Of a stretch of DNA of 64,000 nt, positions 12,650 to 22,821 are shown one piece after another. The stretch covers positions 84,113,495-84,177,494 of the forward strand of contig JALGPY010000005.1 of NCBI GenBank assembly GCA_023055425.1, in the 5' to 3' direction. The first letter of the stretch is position 1. Each line of letters begins with the position of its first letter. The translations under genes and the position numbers were made by a program. This stretch comes from Linanthus parryae (lineage: Eukaryota > Streptophyta > Magnoliopsida > Ericales > Polemoniaceae). The notes under the pieces were generated by a model, which was not told the origin of the DNA, made no database searches, and saw only the letters and a list, made by a program, of their open reading frames with translations.

Positions 12650-13170
12650 TAATCAATCAAGGAGTTCGAGCTTTCATTACTTCAATTGTTGCATCTGCAT
12701 CAGTCCCAATTCTTCTTGGAAGGTTGGCCGTGTGTCCTCAAAGAGTTGTGCCAGAACAATGGCCAATCTTGGTTGAGTATTTTGCGGGAGAGGAGGCACA
12801 TATACTTCTAGTAAATGTATCATATGTGAAATTATTGATCACCTTATGTTGATTTCCAATTGAGTTTATTTAACTTCTTTCTACAGATTAAGAGTGAACG
12901 AAACATGGAGAATAGCATGAAAGAAATTTTCATTCACAGAAGTGGAAGGAAAATCTTTATACAACTACGAGAAGAGCGAGGTAGTTATTGATAGTATTTT
13001 ATTTTATTATTACTTCAATTCTTATTCATTTTATGGGATCAATATGTAAATGATTTTCATTTCAGCTTAAGAGAAAGGGCCAAGATTTAGATCGTGCCGC
13101 AGTTTATTTAGAAGGATATGCCTTTGATCCAGCAGCTGCAGATAATATTGTATGCCCATATTTATTCATT
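12650..13170 (+). pseudogene. Remnant of plant CACTA transposase (Transposase_24-like)
   Basis: Three short blocks in plus-strand frames match the order of the plant Ptta/En-Spm transposase domain (Transposase_24 type). They are PEQWPILVEYFAGEEAH near 12755-12805, IKSERNMENSMKEIFIHRSG near 12890-12945 with a following LREER, and LKRKGQDLDRAAVYLEGYA near 13067-13125. The known family pattern is a W..LV..W block, then an NR.....H.GS-like block, then a K.G..P/D....E block. The blocks are separated by intron-like AT-rich spacers containing GT/AG candidates. There is no continuous open frame, so the copy cannot make transposase. The match is from pattern memory and not from a search. Confidence 0.55.
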
Positions 13171-15489
13171 ATTTATGTTTTTCGAGATATACACACACGC
13201 GCGCGCGCCACACACACACACCAGTGCATAACCCACCTTAATTAGGCATACTGTCCTTAGGCATCTAGATAGGCATAATCGTCCCTCAACCTGCAACACC
13301 AAAAATCATCTACAAAATAAAAAACCTTGCTCTTAGAAAATGATTATTTTAATCAACCTCCTCGATTCATTCATAGTAATGAGATTTGAATTGGTACATT
13401 TGAAGGATTCTATCTACATAATCAATCATCCAGGTTTTAGTAAATCTTGGAAAGGTAATTGCACTGAAAAGTTAATCAGGTAAACTTGGGGATGAAATGA
13501 ATACGGAATGAAGTAGCACCTACGTATGAAGGAAACATATAGAATCAAAGATTTTGATATGAATAAGAAGGTTTACTTGATTAGAAGTGGGAAACAACTC
13601 AATCATGTAGTTGAATACTTGAATATATCTTCCACTTTAGTTATGCCCATGTAAAACAGATTTGAGACCATGACGAGAACTTATATTAGAATAATTTAAC
13701 CTCATGTAAATAGATAAAAAGATGATTCAAGATTTTGAAGGAACTAAATGTTGGTACCTATGTTATAAAAAGGAAATAATGAAAATGAGTTTAGAGAACC
13801 AAGTAATCGTCAGTGATGTTGTAGCATAAAGATATTCTCAATATTTAGCATTAAAATCTAAAGACAAACATGAGTGAAAAAGAGAGAATTAATAAGGCTT
13901 GAAACACTGATGGTGGTTAAGGGATTTGATACTCAAGGGAGGCTACAGCCTGAGTCAAAAACGCTTAATAAAATCTTTTAACTTGTAATAGGAACCAGCA
14001 AAAGAGAGACCCTAAAAATTCACAAACTTTATTAGCTTTCAACTGGTCATTTTGTCAAACATGTCATGGACGCTCTCTAATATCAGTAAATACAAAAAAA
14101 AAATAGAAGAAACTGAGAGTGGTATAGACAAATCCTTGGCACTGACAGTTACACATAGGTATTGTCTCTGAGATTCTTGCTCCTAAAATAGTGCTAAGAT
14201 TCCACCTCAATTAGGCCTCCGGTCACTTTGACCATATTTATACTTTCACTAACATTCCCTCAAGGTGAATGTTCCTTTACAACAAAAGGAACTAAATAAA
14301 TTGAGATCAATGAAATGTGTGATTTCAAGTCTTGTTCAGGTTCCTGATTAATGTAGTTAGTAGTTTATATGTCTCAAGTATTTACACTGGGTTAGTTACG
14401 AAGACTATATTGGCTTGACTATCATTCCCTATGGTTCATCAGTTTCAGAAGTGAGCACAATCATGGCAAAGAACATATGGGTATGAGCTCTAGCACGCAT
14501 ATCATATATAGTACCTACTAGTAGTTGTGCTGCTGGATTACTAATCCAGCTCAGCATGGACTAAGCAATTGATTTGTTTGAGATAGATATTACTGGTGTG
14601 TAATACAATAAAGATTTCCAGAGGCCTATTTAGTTTTCTGAAGGCTTTGTGGTTGTCTTCACTATTACTTGGCTTGAATTAATGCTGTAATTTTGTGTTG
14701 GATGTAGTTTAATTGGTGACCGATGGTGACAATAGTAGAGGTTTGGTGGTGGGTTGAATGCTGCAATCTGTTGTGAATCAGTGAGTGGTGGGTTGTAATC
14801 CAGTTTTTTGCCTTCATTTCTCCATAGCAGTGTTTATGCTTAATTTCCAATATTGCTGAATGAGAGTTTATCTGTATTCTTTGTCTATGCTTGATTGCTT
14901 ATATATGTGTAATATGTAAAAATAATGCCCACCAAATACTAATTTTTTGCCGATTATGAACATCTTACAGGTGGAAAAAGAAAGTGTCGGATGCATGAGA
15001 TAGAGGCAATGTGAATCATGCACCAACATTAGGACCATCTCTAACTCATAGCGGCGTTTTTGGCTGTCAAATGATTCACATAGTTTGTCACATTGCTCTT
15101 AAGGAATTCTCATACCTTATGCGAGAACAGGTTCTCATTTATGAATGCTTTGGAATGGTTTAGTTATGAGCTATAGAAAAACTTAATTATTGTAAAAGTG
15201 AAGGTGGATGCTTAAGACATGTTGAATTTTGGGTTCTGGATAAAACGAAGTTGTAATTTTGAATTTTCCTTGGATGTATGTATTGTTATTTTGTTGGATG
15301 TCTTGTCTTTTATGTTTAGTTATGTGGTCTTTCACTGAAATGGAAAAGCAAACTACAGGTAAATTGGCATTAATGATAGCAGGCATTGGGTATGGTCTTT
15401 TAGATGGAGGTATAGCGGTATTGTCGGGAAAGATACAATCAAAAGTGGCAACATCTATTGCTGCATTTGGTTACCTATAAACGGAGAGA
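13171..15489. other. CACTA interior without recognised coding sequence
   Basis: AT-rich DNA with short open frames only. A compound (CA)n(CG)n(CA)n stretch lies at about 13188-13222. I see no further transposase blocks and no identifiable captured gene. It could be decayed intron or untranslated DNA of the original element. Confidence 0.4.
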
Positions 15490-15751
15490 GCAAATTACTG
15501 CCGCATTTGACTCAAGCATTTGCGGCAATAATTATTTCCGTGTATGGATACCAAATGCGGCAAAAAAGCTTTTACTGCCATTTTTACTTTATGCGGCAAT
15601 AGTTTATTGCCACGCAAAGCAAATAATTCAGCTTCGAAACGGCAAAGCGATTATTGCCGCAGGTATTTCAGTAAAAGGCTTAAATGGCAATAATTGGACA
15701 TTAAGTGGCAATATATTAATGCCACGTTTGAGAAAATCTCTTGTAGTGCTT

Positions 15752-16454
15752 GATGGTGTACTTAATGGAAGAAGCGAATGGAAGACGATGGTGGCGTTGG
15801 AGAACTTCTGGCACTGCTACTGCTGGGTGCGCCGGACAGCGAGGACGAAGGGAAGGAGGCGCTAGTGGCCTCGCACGGAACAGAGGTCGGCGGCGCTGGG
15901 TTCGGCCTGGGCTCGGTTGACTTCGGATGAGCTTTCTCGACTAGGATTCCCGGCGGCGAAACAGGGAAAGGGAGAGAGAGAGAGCGATTGAGAGTTGGGT
16001 GTGGGTTCAAAGAGCTTCATATGTGTTTTTAACTGGGTATTTCTAGGCTTCGGGGGAGGACTCGAATGGAAGGTGAATTTTCGACGAACGAGAATTTTGG
16101 TTTTTGATTTGGAATGGTGAATTGGCGAAATTGATGAGAAGATTTGGTCTTTGTCTCGTTTGGGACGAATCGGGACGAAAATTGCAAGAAAAAGAGGTCA
16201 AGATTGTGTCATGTCGTGGTGGTCTCGTTGTTGTTCATGAAAATGAAATGGGGAATATGAATGGAGGATGGTTACGGTGTGGCGGATACAAGGTATGGCG
16301 CGGTTGTTTTGCTACGTAACTTTATCAAAATGACACGTAATAAATGTTACACAATGCGTCACTTTTCAATAATTATTATACCCAACTAACTATAAAAATG
16401 GTACTTCTAGAAAAAGTTTTTGATTAAAAATATAATAATAATAATAGTAATAGT

Positions 16455-16524
<70 letters not shown>

Positions 16525-16627
16525 TATATATATAAAACTATAAAGAGAAAAATACTTTTTATAATTCTAAGACCCAAAATATTCACTAAACTTCTAAAAA
16601 TACCCCCTAAAATATATGGGTATTACA
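15752..16627 (-). repeat. Candidate chromovirus LTR, right piece (start of LTR)
   Basis: On the minus strand this begins TGTAATACCCATATATTT followed by AGGGGGTATTTT, very like the 5' start of Tekay/Del chromovirus LTRs. About 640 bp downstream a CT-rich, GC-richer tract (15780-16010) resembles the leader of the solo LTR at 17.4-17.6 kb. The open frames in that tract are Pro/Ser-rich low complexity and I do not treat them as genes. It joins, at 16627/16628, the copia integrase-RT hinge relic, which it interrupts. Confidence 0.45.
16433..16524. repeat. (AAT)n microsatellite
   Basis: About 30 AAT units with a few interruptions (AGT, ATT) near the left end. It sits inside the LTR-like block and explains the poly-Ile open frame. 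Confidence 0.95.
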
Positions 16628-17051
16628 CCTCATTTGCATTCTTAGGTCCTACAAGTGATACAAAGGTATTGAAGGCACACAGGTTCTTCAATTTCCTTCT
16701 GGTTTATGTACCAGTGTTTGGATCTGAGATGATATTCTCTGCTGGATGAAATGAAAATTCTGGATTTCTTCTTTTCAGACTGAGGTTCTGGACATTCTTC
16801 AAAGCTTTGAGATGTTGAAGTAGTGGCTGGAGCACTTTGTGATCTGTGAAGTCCAGTCTCAAGGCTTTGGGGATTTGGCTCAGGAAGTTGTTCAAAGCTT
16901 TAAGATTTTCTTGGCTGTTCCTGCAGGTTAGTTTTTCTGCTTTTCTCTTTCTCTGTTTCATAATCTGCTTCATACTTATTTAGATTGAGATCTGCAAAAT
17001 CTTCACTCAAGGAACCATCATTGCTTTCATAAAAAATCACATAAATTCTCT
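16628..17051 (-). pseudogene. SIRE-like copia polyprotein, hinge between integrase and RT
   Basis: Minus-strand continuation of the copia element at 24475-27547. It begins VIFYESNDGSLSEDFADL, which follows directly on the last integrase codons at 24480 once the intervening LTR is ignored. It then runs through a Lys/Glu-rich hinge and a frame break to CAFNTFVSLVGPKNANE, the segment just before the copia reverse transcriptase. There the minus strand meets the chromovirus-like LTR at 16627 and the RT itself is not found. An in-frame stop follows QEQPRKS. The palindrome CAAAGCTTTG occurs at 16800-16809. Confidence 0.7.
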
Positions 17052-17656
17052 TGAAATACCCCGTTTTGTGGCTACGGGTGTTTTTATGACTTTAGTATAA
17101 CTTTTGGGTTAATTGTCATTAAGTTAAGCATTTGCGGTTGTTTGTGACATTTAGCTAAACTTAAAAGTGTCTTTTACCTAAACTAGGGGTGTTAAAGTGT
17201 CTTTTACCTAAACTAGGGGTGTTAAAGTGTCTTTTACCTAAACTAGGGGTGTAAAAGTGTCTTTCTGTTAAATTAGGTGTAAAATTCCACCCATCCCAAG
17301 GGAGAATTGATTTTATCAATCCCTAAGGCCAAAATCACGTCCAGGACTTCGAGGAAACCTCTTGTCAGTTGGATTCAAATTCGTTTATTGCCTTTCTCAT
17401 TCTTTTTTCTCCAAAATAATCATCATCTCCGCCGTCTATCTCTCTCTCTCACGGCATTCAACCAGTAGCGCGCTCTCTCTCGTTCGACCTCACTCTCATC
17501 TATCTCTCTCTCTGCAACGTCGCCCTATGCCTCCCTCTGTCCGCTGCTCGCTTCCTCAGGATAGCAAGAACAGCGGCAACAACCAGACTGGCCGGAAAGA
17601 CCAGTCCAGCCACCGGTGCCACCCAGGTTTGTTCAGTTCTTCTTCTTCTTCTTCTT

Positions 17657-17687
<31 letters not shown>

Positions 17688-17956
17688 TTCTATCCCTTTT
17701 CTTCTTCTTCTCCTTTTTATTTTTCTTCTACTGGTCGTTCTAACCCATTTAATTTTCAACAGCCTCGCCGCCACATCTCTACTAGCAAGATTCAATCTCC
17801 GACTCTTAATCGTTTATAATCACCTTTGTAAGTCTCAATCAATAAGTAATTTTAGTTCTTTATCGCGAATTTCAGATATGTTATTCATCTCAAGTCTTCA
17901 TGAATCGCTTGATTCGTTCACGCTCATGTTTACCCATAAACCCTAGTAGTATAGAT
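17052..17956 (+). repeat. Chromovirus (Tekay/Del-like) solo LTR, left part
   Basis: It starts TGAAATACCCCGTTTTG and, together with 22822-24474, forms a LTR of about 2558 bp ending GGGGTGTTACA. The flanks TCTCT (17047-17051) and ACTCT (24475-24479) are a one-mismatch target duplication, and the copia coding frame is continuous when the insert is removed. No internal region or second LTR is present, so it is a solo LTR from recombination. It contains a 31-bp tandem repeat (17157-17280), CT-rich leader DNA (17430-17520) and a (CTT)n tract (17637-17687). The Ser-rich open frame over this tract is low complexity. Confidence 0.75.
17157..17280 (+). repeat. 31-bp tandem repeat, about 3.5 copies
   Basis: The unit GTGTTAAAGTGTCTTTTACC plus TAAACTAGGGG is repeated in tandem and starts to diverge in the last partial copy. 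It lies in the U3 part of the chromovirus LTR. Such U3 tandem repeats can act as enhancer arrays in LTR elements; that role is only an inference here. Confidence 0.85.
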
Positions 17957-18306
17957 TGTTGAGGTGCCTTGAATTGTGGAAGTCAAAGGCGGTGAAAACA
18001 AATTGGACCAAGGGTTTGAATTATGGTCAAAGGCAGTAGGGTAGCTAAGGAAAAAAAGTGGGGCGGTGGAGTGTATTTTCCCACATTGACAAGTGAGGTG
18101 ATTCTCACCTCCTCACTAGTACTATATAAAGGAGCTAGTAGACTCTCTACTAGATATGCAAATACGAGTGTAATTGTTCCTCTTAAGTGACAAATGGTGC
18201 TTTTTTGCCGTGGACGTAGTTAGCGAATTTCTTCGCTAGCGAACCACGTAAAATCTTGTGTTCTTCTTTTATTCGTTCTTCGTCCGTGAGGTGGTTTGTC
18301 ATAACA
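17957..18306 (+). repeat. 5' LTR of Tnt1-like copia
   Basis: 350 bp, starting TGTTGAGGTG and ending GTCATAACA. A TATATAAA box lies at 18123-18130. Just upstream, GAGGTGA and TCACCTC form a short inverted repeat. In the transcribed part TAGCGAA-TTTC-TTCGCTA (18221-18238) is a perfect 7-bp hairpin, and TTCGCTAGCGAA (18232-18243) is an overlapping perfect palindrome. Confidence 0.95.
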
Positions 18307-18309
18307 AGA

Positions 18310-18321
18310 TGGTATCAGAGC
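18310..18321 (+). other. Primer binding site, initiator-Met tRNA type
   Basis: TGGTATCAGAGC lies three bases after the 5' LTR. It is the canonical sequence complementary to the 3' end of plant initiator methionine tRNA, used to prime minus-strand DNA in copia elements. Confidence 0.95.
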
Positions 18322-18454
18322 TCGGGTTTGGCGGTGTTTCAAGATCAAGATTAGGGCGGAGCAAAGCTAGGGTTTCACAACTTGGTGAAATCAAAGCTAG
18401 GGTTATGCGATCTAGGTGGAGCACGCGACTAGGGCTTAAGATCCACCAAGAACG

Positions 18455-19160
18455 ATGTTCGGATCTATGTTAAAGATAAAGATGGAGGCTTTGCTGAAAT
18501 CGCAAGGCTTGTGGGAATCTTTGACCACGGACAAGGGAGGCATGAATGTTGCATCATCAGAGTTCAAGGTATTGGAGGAGAAGGCACACGCAACGATTAT
18601 GTTGTGCTTATCGGATGACGTGATCATCGAGATCGTAGATCAGAAGGAAGAAGCAGGTGTTTGGCTCAAGTTGGAGAGTCTCTACATGACGAAGAGTCTC
18701 ACTATCAAGTTAATGCTAAAGCAAAGGATCTTTACTTTGCGGATGCTCGAAGGTACGACTCTCAAGGACCATCTTGATCAATTAAATACAATTCTTTTAG
18801 ACTTGTGTAATATGGGGGAGAAGGTGGGCAATGAGGATGCCGCACTCTTTTTACTAATCTCGTTACCTCAATCATACGAGAACTTCGTTCAGTCGTTCAT
18901 AGTGAACAAGGACGACTTATCCCTAGTGGAGGTCAGATCGGCGCTCCATGCTATGGAACTGCGCCATAAGGGTGCAGACATAGGTACATAGGACCATGCT
19001 TCCGGACTGATGGAAACGGGAGGAAGCAAGAAGGGTAAGAAGAACAAAAAGAAGCAGTTCTCAAGTTCTAAGTTAACCAAGGATGTATGTGCCTTTTGCA
19101 AGGAAAAGGGGCACTGGAAGTGAGATTGCCCGAAACGAGATCAACAGGGGCAGAATGGAT
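18455..19160 (+). pseudogene. Tnt1-like gag (broken)
   Basis: Nucleocapsid/capsid protein of the copia element. It starts MFGSMLKIKMEALLKSQGLW and carries the capsid block with TLKDHLDQLNTILLDL and LISLPQSYENFV, typical of the copia Gag (UBN2/Retrotran_gag_2) family. A TAG at 18989-18991 interrupts it after about 178 residues. The frame then continues into a Lys-rich linker and a zinc knuckle, CAFCKEKGHWK, where a TGA at 19121-19123 replaces one residue before DCPKR. The knuckle ligands C-C-H-C are otherwise present. The start was chosen because it follows the LTR/PBS by about 130 bp and matches family starts. Confidence 0.85.
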
Positions 19161-21181
19161 CTGCAGCCGTAGCAGAACAAGGTAACTCGTCCGAGGATGA
19201 TTACGTTCTAATGGCGGATGTTGTCACGTACTCTCAAGATGCGTGGGTCCTTGATTTCGGAGCTTCCTATCATATTTGCTCTAACAGGGAGCTATTCTTG
19301 ACGTACGACCAAACGGATGGAGGGTCTGTCTACATGGCAAACGGAGCCGTCTGTAAGGTGATTGGGAGCAGCTCAGTTTGATTGAAGACGAATGGAGGGA
19401 AGTTATGTACCTTGGATCAGGTCAGACAAGTACCACTTATTAAGAAGAATATGATCTCTTTGAGTCTACTCGACAGCAAGGGATACAGTTTCAAAGGTGA
19501 AGGTGGAGATCTACAAGTATGCAAGGGTTCTATGGTAATTCTCAGGGGAGTCAAGAGTGGGACTTTGTACATGTTGAAAGGTTCGACGATCACAGGTTCT
19601 GCTGGAGTTGTCTCAGCCGAGATTAAGGAAGCCGATCTAACTATGCTGTGGCATATGAGGCTCGGTCATATGAGTGAACGTGGAATGCAGGAACTTCACA
19701 AGAAATGCTATCTCATCGGGCATTCTCCCAAGAGCCTAGGTTTTCGTGAGCATTGCGTGTATGGGAAGCTACAGCGTAGCAAGTTACCTAAGGCGGTTCA
19801 TAGAACAAAAGGTACTCTTGATTATATCCATTCTAATTGCTGGGGTCCATCTCGAGCTGAGGCGATTGGTGGGTACAAGTATTTTTTAAGCATCATAGAG
19901 GACTACTCAAGGATGACTTGGATATTCGTAATGAAGCACAATAGTGAAGCCTTCGCAACATTCAAGGAGTGGAAGACACTAGTAGAGAATCAGGTGGGAA
20001 AGAAGGTGAAGAGGCTGCGCATGGACAACGACTTAGAGTTTTGTTCATCAGAGTTTGATGGCTTCTGCAAGGATCAGGGAATAGCATGTCATCGCACCGT
20101 TCGGCACACACTGCATCAGAACGGTGTAGTCGAAAGAATGAATCAGACACTTTTAGCGAAAGCAAGGTGCATGCTTTCGAATGCAGGTCTTTCTAGAGGT
20201 TTATGGGGAGAGGCAGTTTCCATGGCATGCTATCTCATAAATCGGAGCCCGCACACATGTATAGGATGCAATATTCCTATGGAAGTCTGGTCCGGTAATG
20301 CAGTGGATTACTCGGGTTTGAGATTTTTTGCTTGTGTTGCCTACTATCACGTTGATGATGGTAAACTAGAACCAAGAGCTAAGAAGGGAGTATTCATGGG
20401 TTTCAGAACAGGTGTGAAGGGATACAAAATATGGGCAGACAACAAGATTATACTTAGCAGAAGTGTAGTCTTTGATGAGACTCATATGTTGAAGAACTCC
20501 GTGGAGGTGGAGCTTGGAGGTGCAAAGAAGAAGGTGGAGGGAGAGTCGGATCCTACTGATCCTAAGGATGCCGAAATTCCTACACCGCCGCAAGAAGCAG
20601 AAGAGGAAGAAGCAGAAGAGTCTGATAGTGAGGATGCGTCTACACCAGAGGAACCGGTTCATCAAAGTATTGCTGAAGGAAGACCAAGGAGAGTCATAAA
20701 GCCTCCGGCGAGATACAGAGATGATGGTATGGCGGGATATGCATTACAGGTAGTGGAAGAGGTAGAGGACGAGCCATCCTCCTACAAGGCCGCTATATCT
20801 AGTTCTGAGTCAGCACAGTGGATTGTCGCGTTGGGAGAAGAGATGGAGTCTCTTAGCAAGAACTCGACTTGGGAGCTTGTTAAACTGCCAGCAGGACGGA
20901 AGATAGTCAGTTGCAAATGGGTCTTCAGAAGAAAGGAAGAAAATACAGCTAGGGAGGACATCAAGTATAAGGCAAGGCTAGTTGCAAGAGGGTTCAGTCA
21001 GAAAGAGGGAGTTAACTACAACGAGATCTTCTCACCGGTGGTCAGACATACTTCTATTCGGGTGTTACTAGCTTTAGTGGCACACCACGACCTAGAGCTT
21101 GAGCAATTGGATGTCAAGACGGCTTTCCTGCACGGAGAGCTGGAGGAGGAAATATACATGAGCCAACCGGAGGGGTTCTGA
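19161..21181 (+). pseudogene. Tnt1-like pol: protease, integrase, start of RT (broken)
   Basis: This frame continues gag. The protease active site reads DFGAS near 19251, where the family has D-S/T-G-A, so the key Ser is lost. A TGA at 19379-19381 follows. From 19382 come the GAG-pre-integrase domain (LWHMRLGHMSERGM), then the integrase core. The first catalytic Asp of the DDE triad appears as Asn (HSNCWGPS near 19830). The second Asp (RMDNDLEF) and the Glu (NGVVERMN) are kept. A chromodomain-free hinge rich in Glu leads to the RT fingers (CKWVFRRKEE, YKARLVARGF) and the first RT Asp (LDVKTAFLHGELEEEIYM). The frame ends at a TGA at 21179-21181. Confidence 0.9.
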
Positions 21182-22323
21182 GTTCTCGGAAAAGAAGAAC
21201 ATGTGTGCGCTGAAAAGATCTTTATATGGACTCAAGCAGTCGCCAAGACAATGGTACAAGAGGTTTGACAACTTCATGTTGAAGATTGGTTACCACAAGT
21301 GCGAGTATGATTGATGCGTGTGTCACAAGTTTTTGCAAAGTGGATCACGTATCTACCTATTTCTATATGTGGATGATATTTTGATCGCAACTCAGAATAT
21401 CAAGGACATTAGAGAACTGAAGAGGTCTCTCGGTGCGGAATTTGAAATGAAGGATCTAGGAGTTGCTCGGAAGATATTGGGAGTTGAGATCTATAGAGAC
21501 AGGAAGAAGAATAAGCTTTTCTTGTCACAGCAGGGATACATCAAGAAGATCTTGAGCAGATTGGGGATGTTATCAGCTAAAGCTATAGATACTCCTATGG
21601 CGACTAACAAGAAGTTAGGAATGTACACCGTTAAGACTGAGGAGGAGAAGGAGTACATGTCTAAGGTTCCATATGCTAGCGCAGTTGGAAGCCTCATGTA
21701 TTTTATGGTCTGTACTCGACCGAACATATCATTCGCTGTTAGTGTGGTTAGTCGTTTTTATGGCTCATCCAGGGAAGGACCATTGGCAGGCGGTGAAGCG
21801 CATATTCAGGTACCTTAAGGGTACGTCAGACATTGGCCAATGTTATGGGGCTAGTGAAGACATCTTGGTAGCTGGTTTCTCGGATGCGAACTATGCAGGG
21901 GACATTGATAGTAGAAGATTAATGACAGGCTATGTGTTTACTCTGGGAGGTTCTGTTGTGAGTTGGAAGGCTACGCTACAGCCGACGGTGACTTTGTCAA
22001 CGACGGAGGCGGAGTACATGGCTCTAACGGAAGCAGAAAAGGAGGCAATATGGCTTAAAGGTATGGTCAATGATCTAGGCCTACTTCAAGATCAAGCAAT
22101 AGTCAACTGTGATAGCTTGAGTGCGATTTGCTTGACTAAGGACCAGTTTCATCATGAAAGGACCAAGCATATCGACATCAGGTATCATTTTCTGAGAAAC
22201 GAGAGCAGGATCAAGGTGAAGAAGGTGGGGACAGCTGACAACCCCGCGGATATGTTCACCAAACCAGTTCCGAAGAGCAAGCTCCAGCATTGTCTGGAAT
22301 TGCTCAACATCTTGAGCCAGTGA
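21182..22323 (+). pseudogene. Tnt1-like RT palm and RNase H (frameshifted)
   Basis: After a +1 shift near 21182 the RT continues with LKRSLYGLKQSPRQWYKRF. A TGA lies near 21312, then FLYVDDILIAT with the catalytic YVDD box intact, then the connection domain (KDLGVARKILGVEI, ASAVGSLMYFM). A second shift near 21760 leads to KRIFRYLKGTSD and RNase H: DANYAGDIDSRR, STTEAEYMAL, CDSLSAICLTK and KHIDIRYHFLR, with the Asp/Glu metal ligands visible. The protein ends just before the PPT. Read together with the gag and integrase breaks, this copy can only be mobilised in trans, if at all. Confidence 0.9.
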
Positions 22324-22451
22324 GTCCCTTAGGGGCATGTTGGACCCCGTGCGGTCCAGTGAGTCTCTGTGACGAGAGACATTGGGTGCGGTGAAGACGT
22401 AGGTTTATTTACGAGAAGAGGAGAAACTGTTGTTGATGGAGAATTCAAGTC

Positions 22452-22463
22452 AAGGTGGAGATT
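22452..22463 (+). other. Polypurine tract of Tnt1-like copia
   Basis: AAGGTGGAGATT directly precedes the 3' LTR. It is the standard copia plus-strand primer position and sequence type. Confidence 0.9.
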
Positions 22464-22816
22464 TGTTGAGGTGACTTGAATTGTGAATGTCAAAGGCGGT
22501 GAAAACAAATTGGACCAAGGGTTTGAATTATGGTCAAATGAAGTAGGGTAGCTAAGGAAACAAAGTGGGGGCGGTGGAGTGTATTTGTCCCACATTGACA
22601 AGTGAGGTGATTCTCACCTCCTCAATAGTACTATATAAAGGAGCTAGTAGGCTCTTTACTAGATATGCAAATAAGAGTGTAATTGTTCCTCTTAAGTAAA
22701 TAAAGGGTGTTTTTTTGCCGTTGACGTAGTAAGCGAATTTCTTCGCTAGCGAACCACATAAAATCTTGTGTTCTTCTTTTATTCGTTCTTCGTCCGTGAG
22801 GTGGTTTGTCATAACA
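22464..22816 (+). repeat. 3' LTR of Tnt1-like copia
   Basis: 353 bp, starting TGTTGAGGTGAC and ending CATAACA, the counterpart of 17957-18306. About 20 differences by eye, mostly transitions plus a small indel. It is followed by the second TAGAT. Confidence 0.95.
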
Positions 22817-22821
22817 TAGAT

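Larger units (their letters stand above)
11512..15748 (+). mobile_element. CACTA (En/Spm) DNA transposon, 4.24 kb, decayed
   Basis: The left end CACTACTAGAAATTTTAAC at 11512 and the right end reading CACTACAAGAGATTTTCTC on the minus strand (to 15748) form CACTA inverted repeats. A perfect 3-bp target duplication CTT flanks them (11509-11511 and 15749-15751). The subterminal regions carry many copies of a TGCCGCAT/GCGGCAATA motif in both orientations (11600-11720 and 15490-15725), the usual transposase-binding arrays of this superfamily. A decayed transposase segment lies at 12650-13170. At 4.2 kb it is much shorter than autonomous relatives, so it is probably a non-autonomous deletion derivative. 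Confidence 0.9.
17957..22816 (+). mobile_element. Tnt1-like Ty1/copia retrotransposon, complete but inactive
   Basis: A full-length 4860-bp element with two LTRs (17957-18306 and 22464-22816), a perfect 5-bp target duplication TAGAT (17952-17956 and 22817-22821), a Met-initiator PBS and a PPT. The coding order is gag, protease, integrase, RT and RNase H, which defines Ty1/copia. LTR copies differ at roughly 20 of 350 positions by eye (5-6%), indicating a fairly old insertion. At least five in-frame stops, two frameshifts and three altered active-site residues mean it is not autonomous. Confidence 0.95.

Noticed and set aside
15458..15865. 135-codon frame across the CACTA right end
   Set aside because: It spans subterminal repeats, the TIR and flanking DNA, so it cannot be a conserved gene.
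17362..17946. 194-codon frame with a Ser run, start of a possible gene
   Set aside because: It is CT-rich leader DNA and a (CTT)n tract inside a chromovirus LTR; the frame is low complexity and ends at the Tnt1-like insertion.
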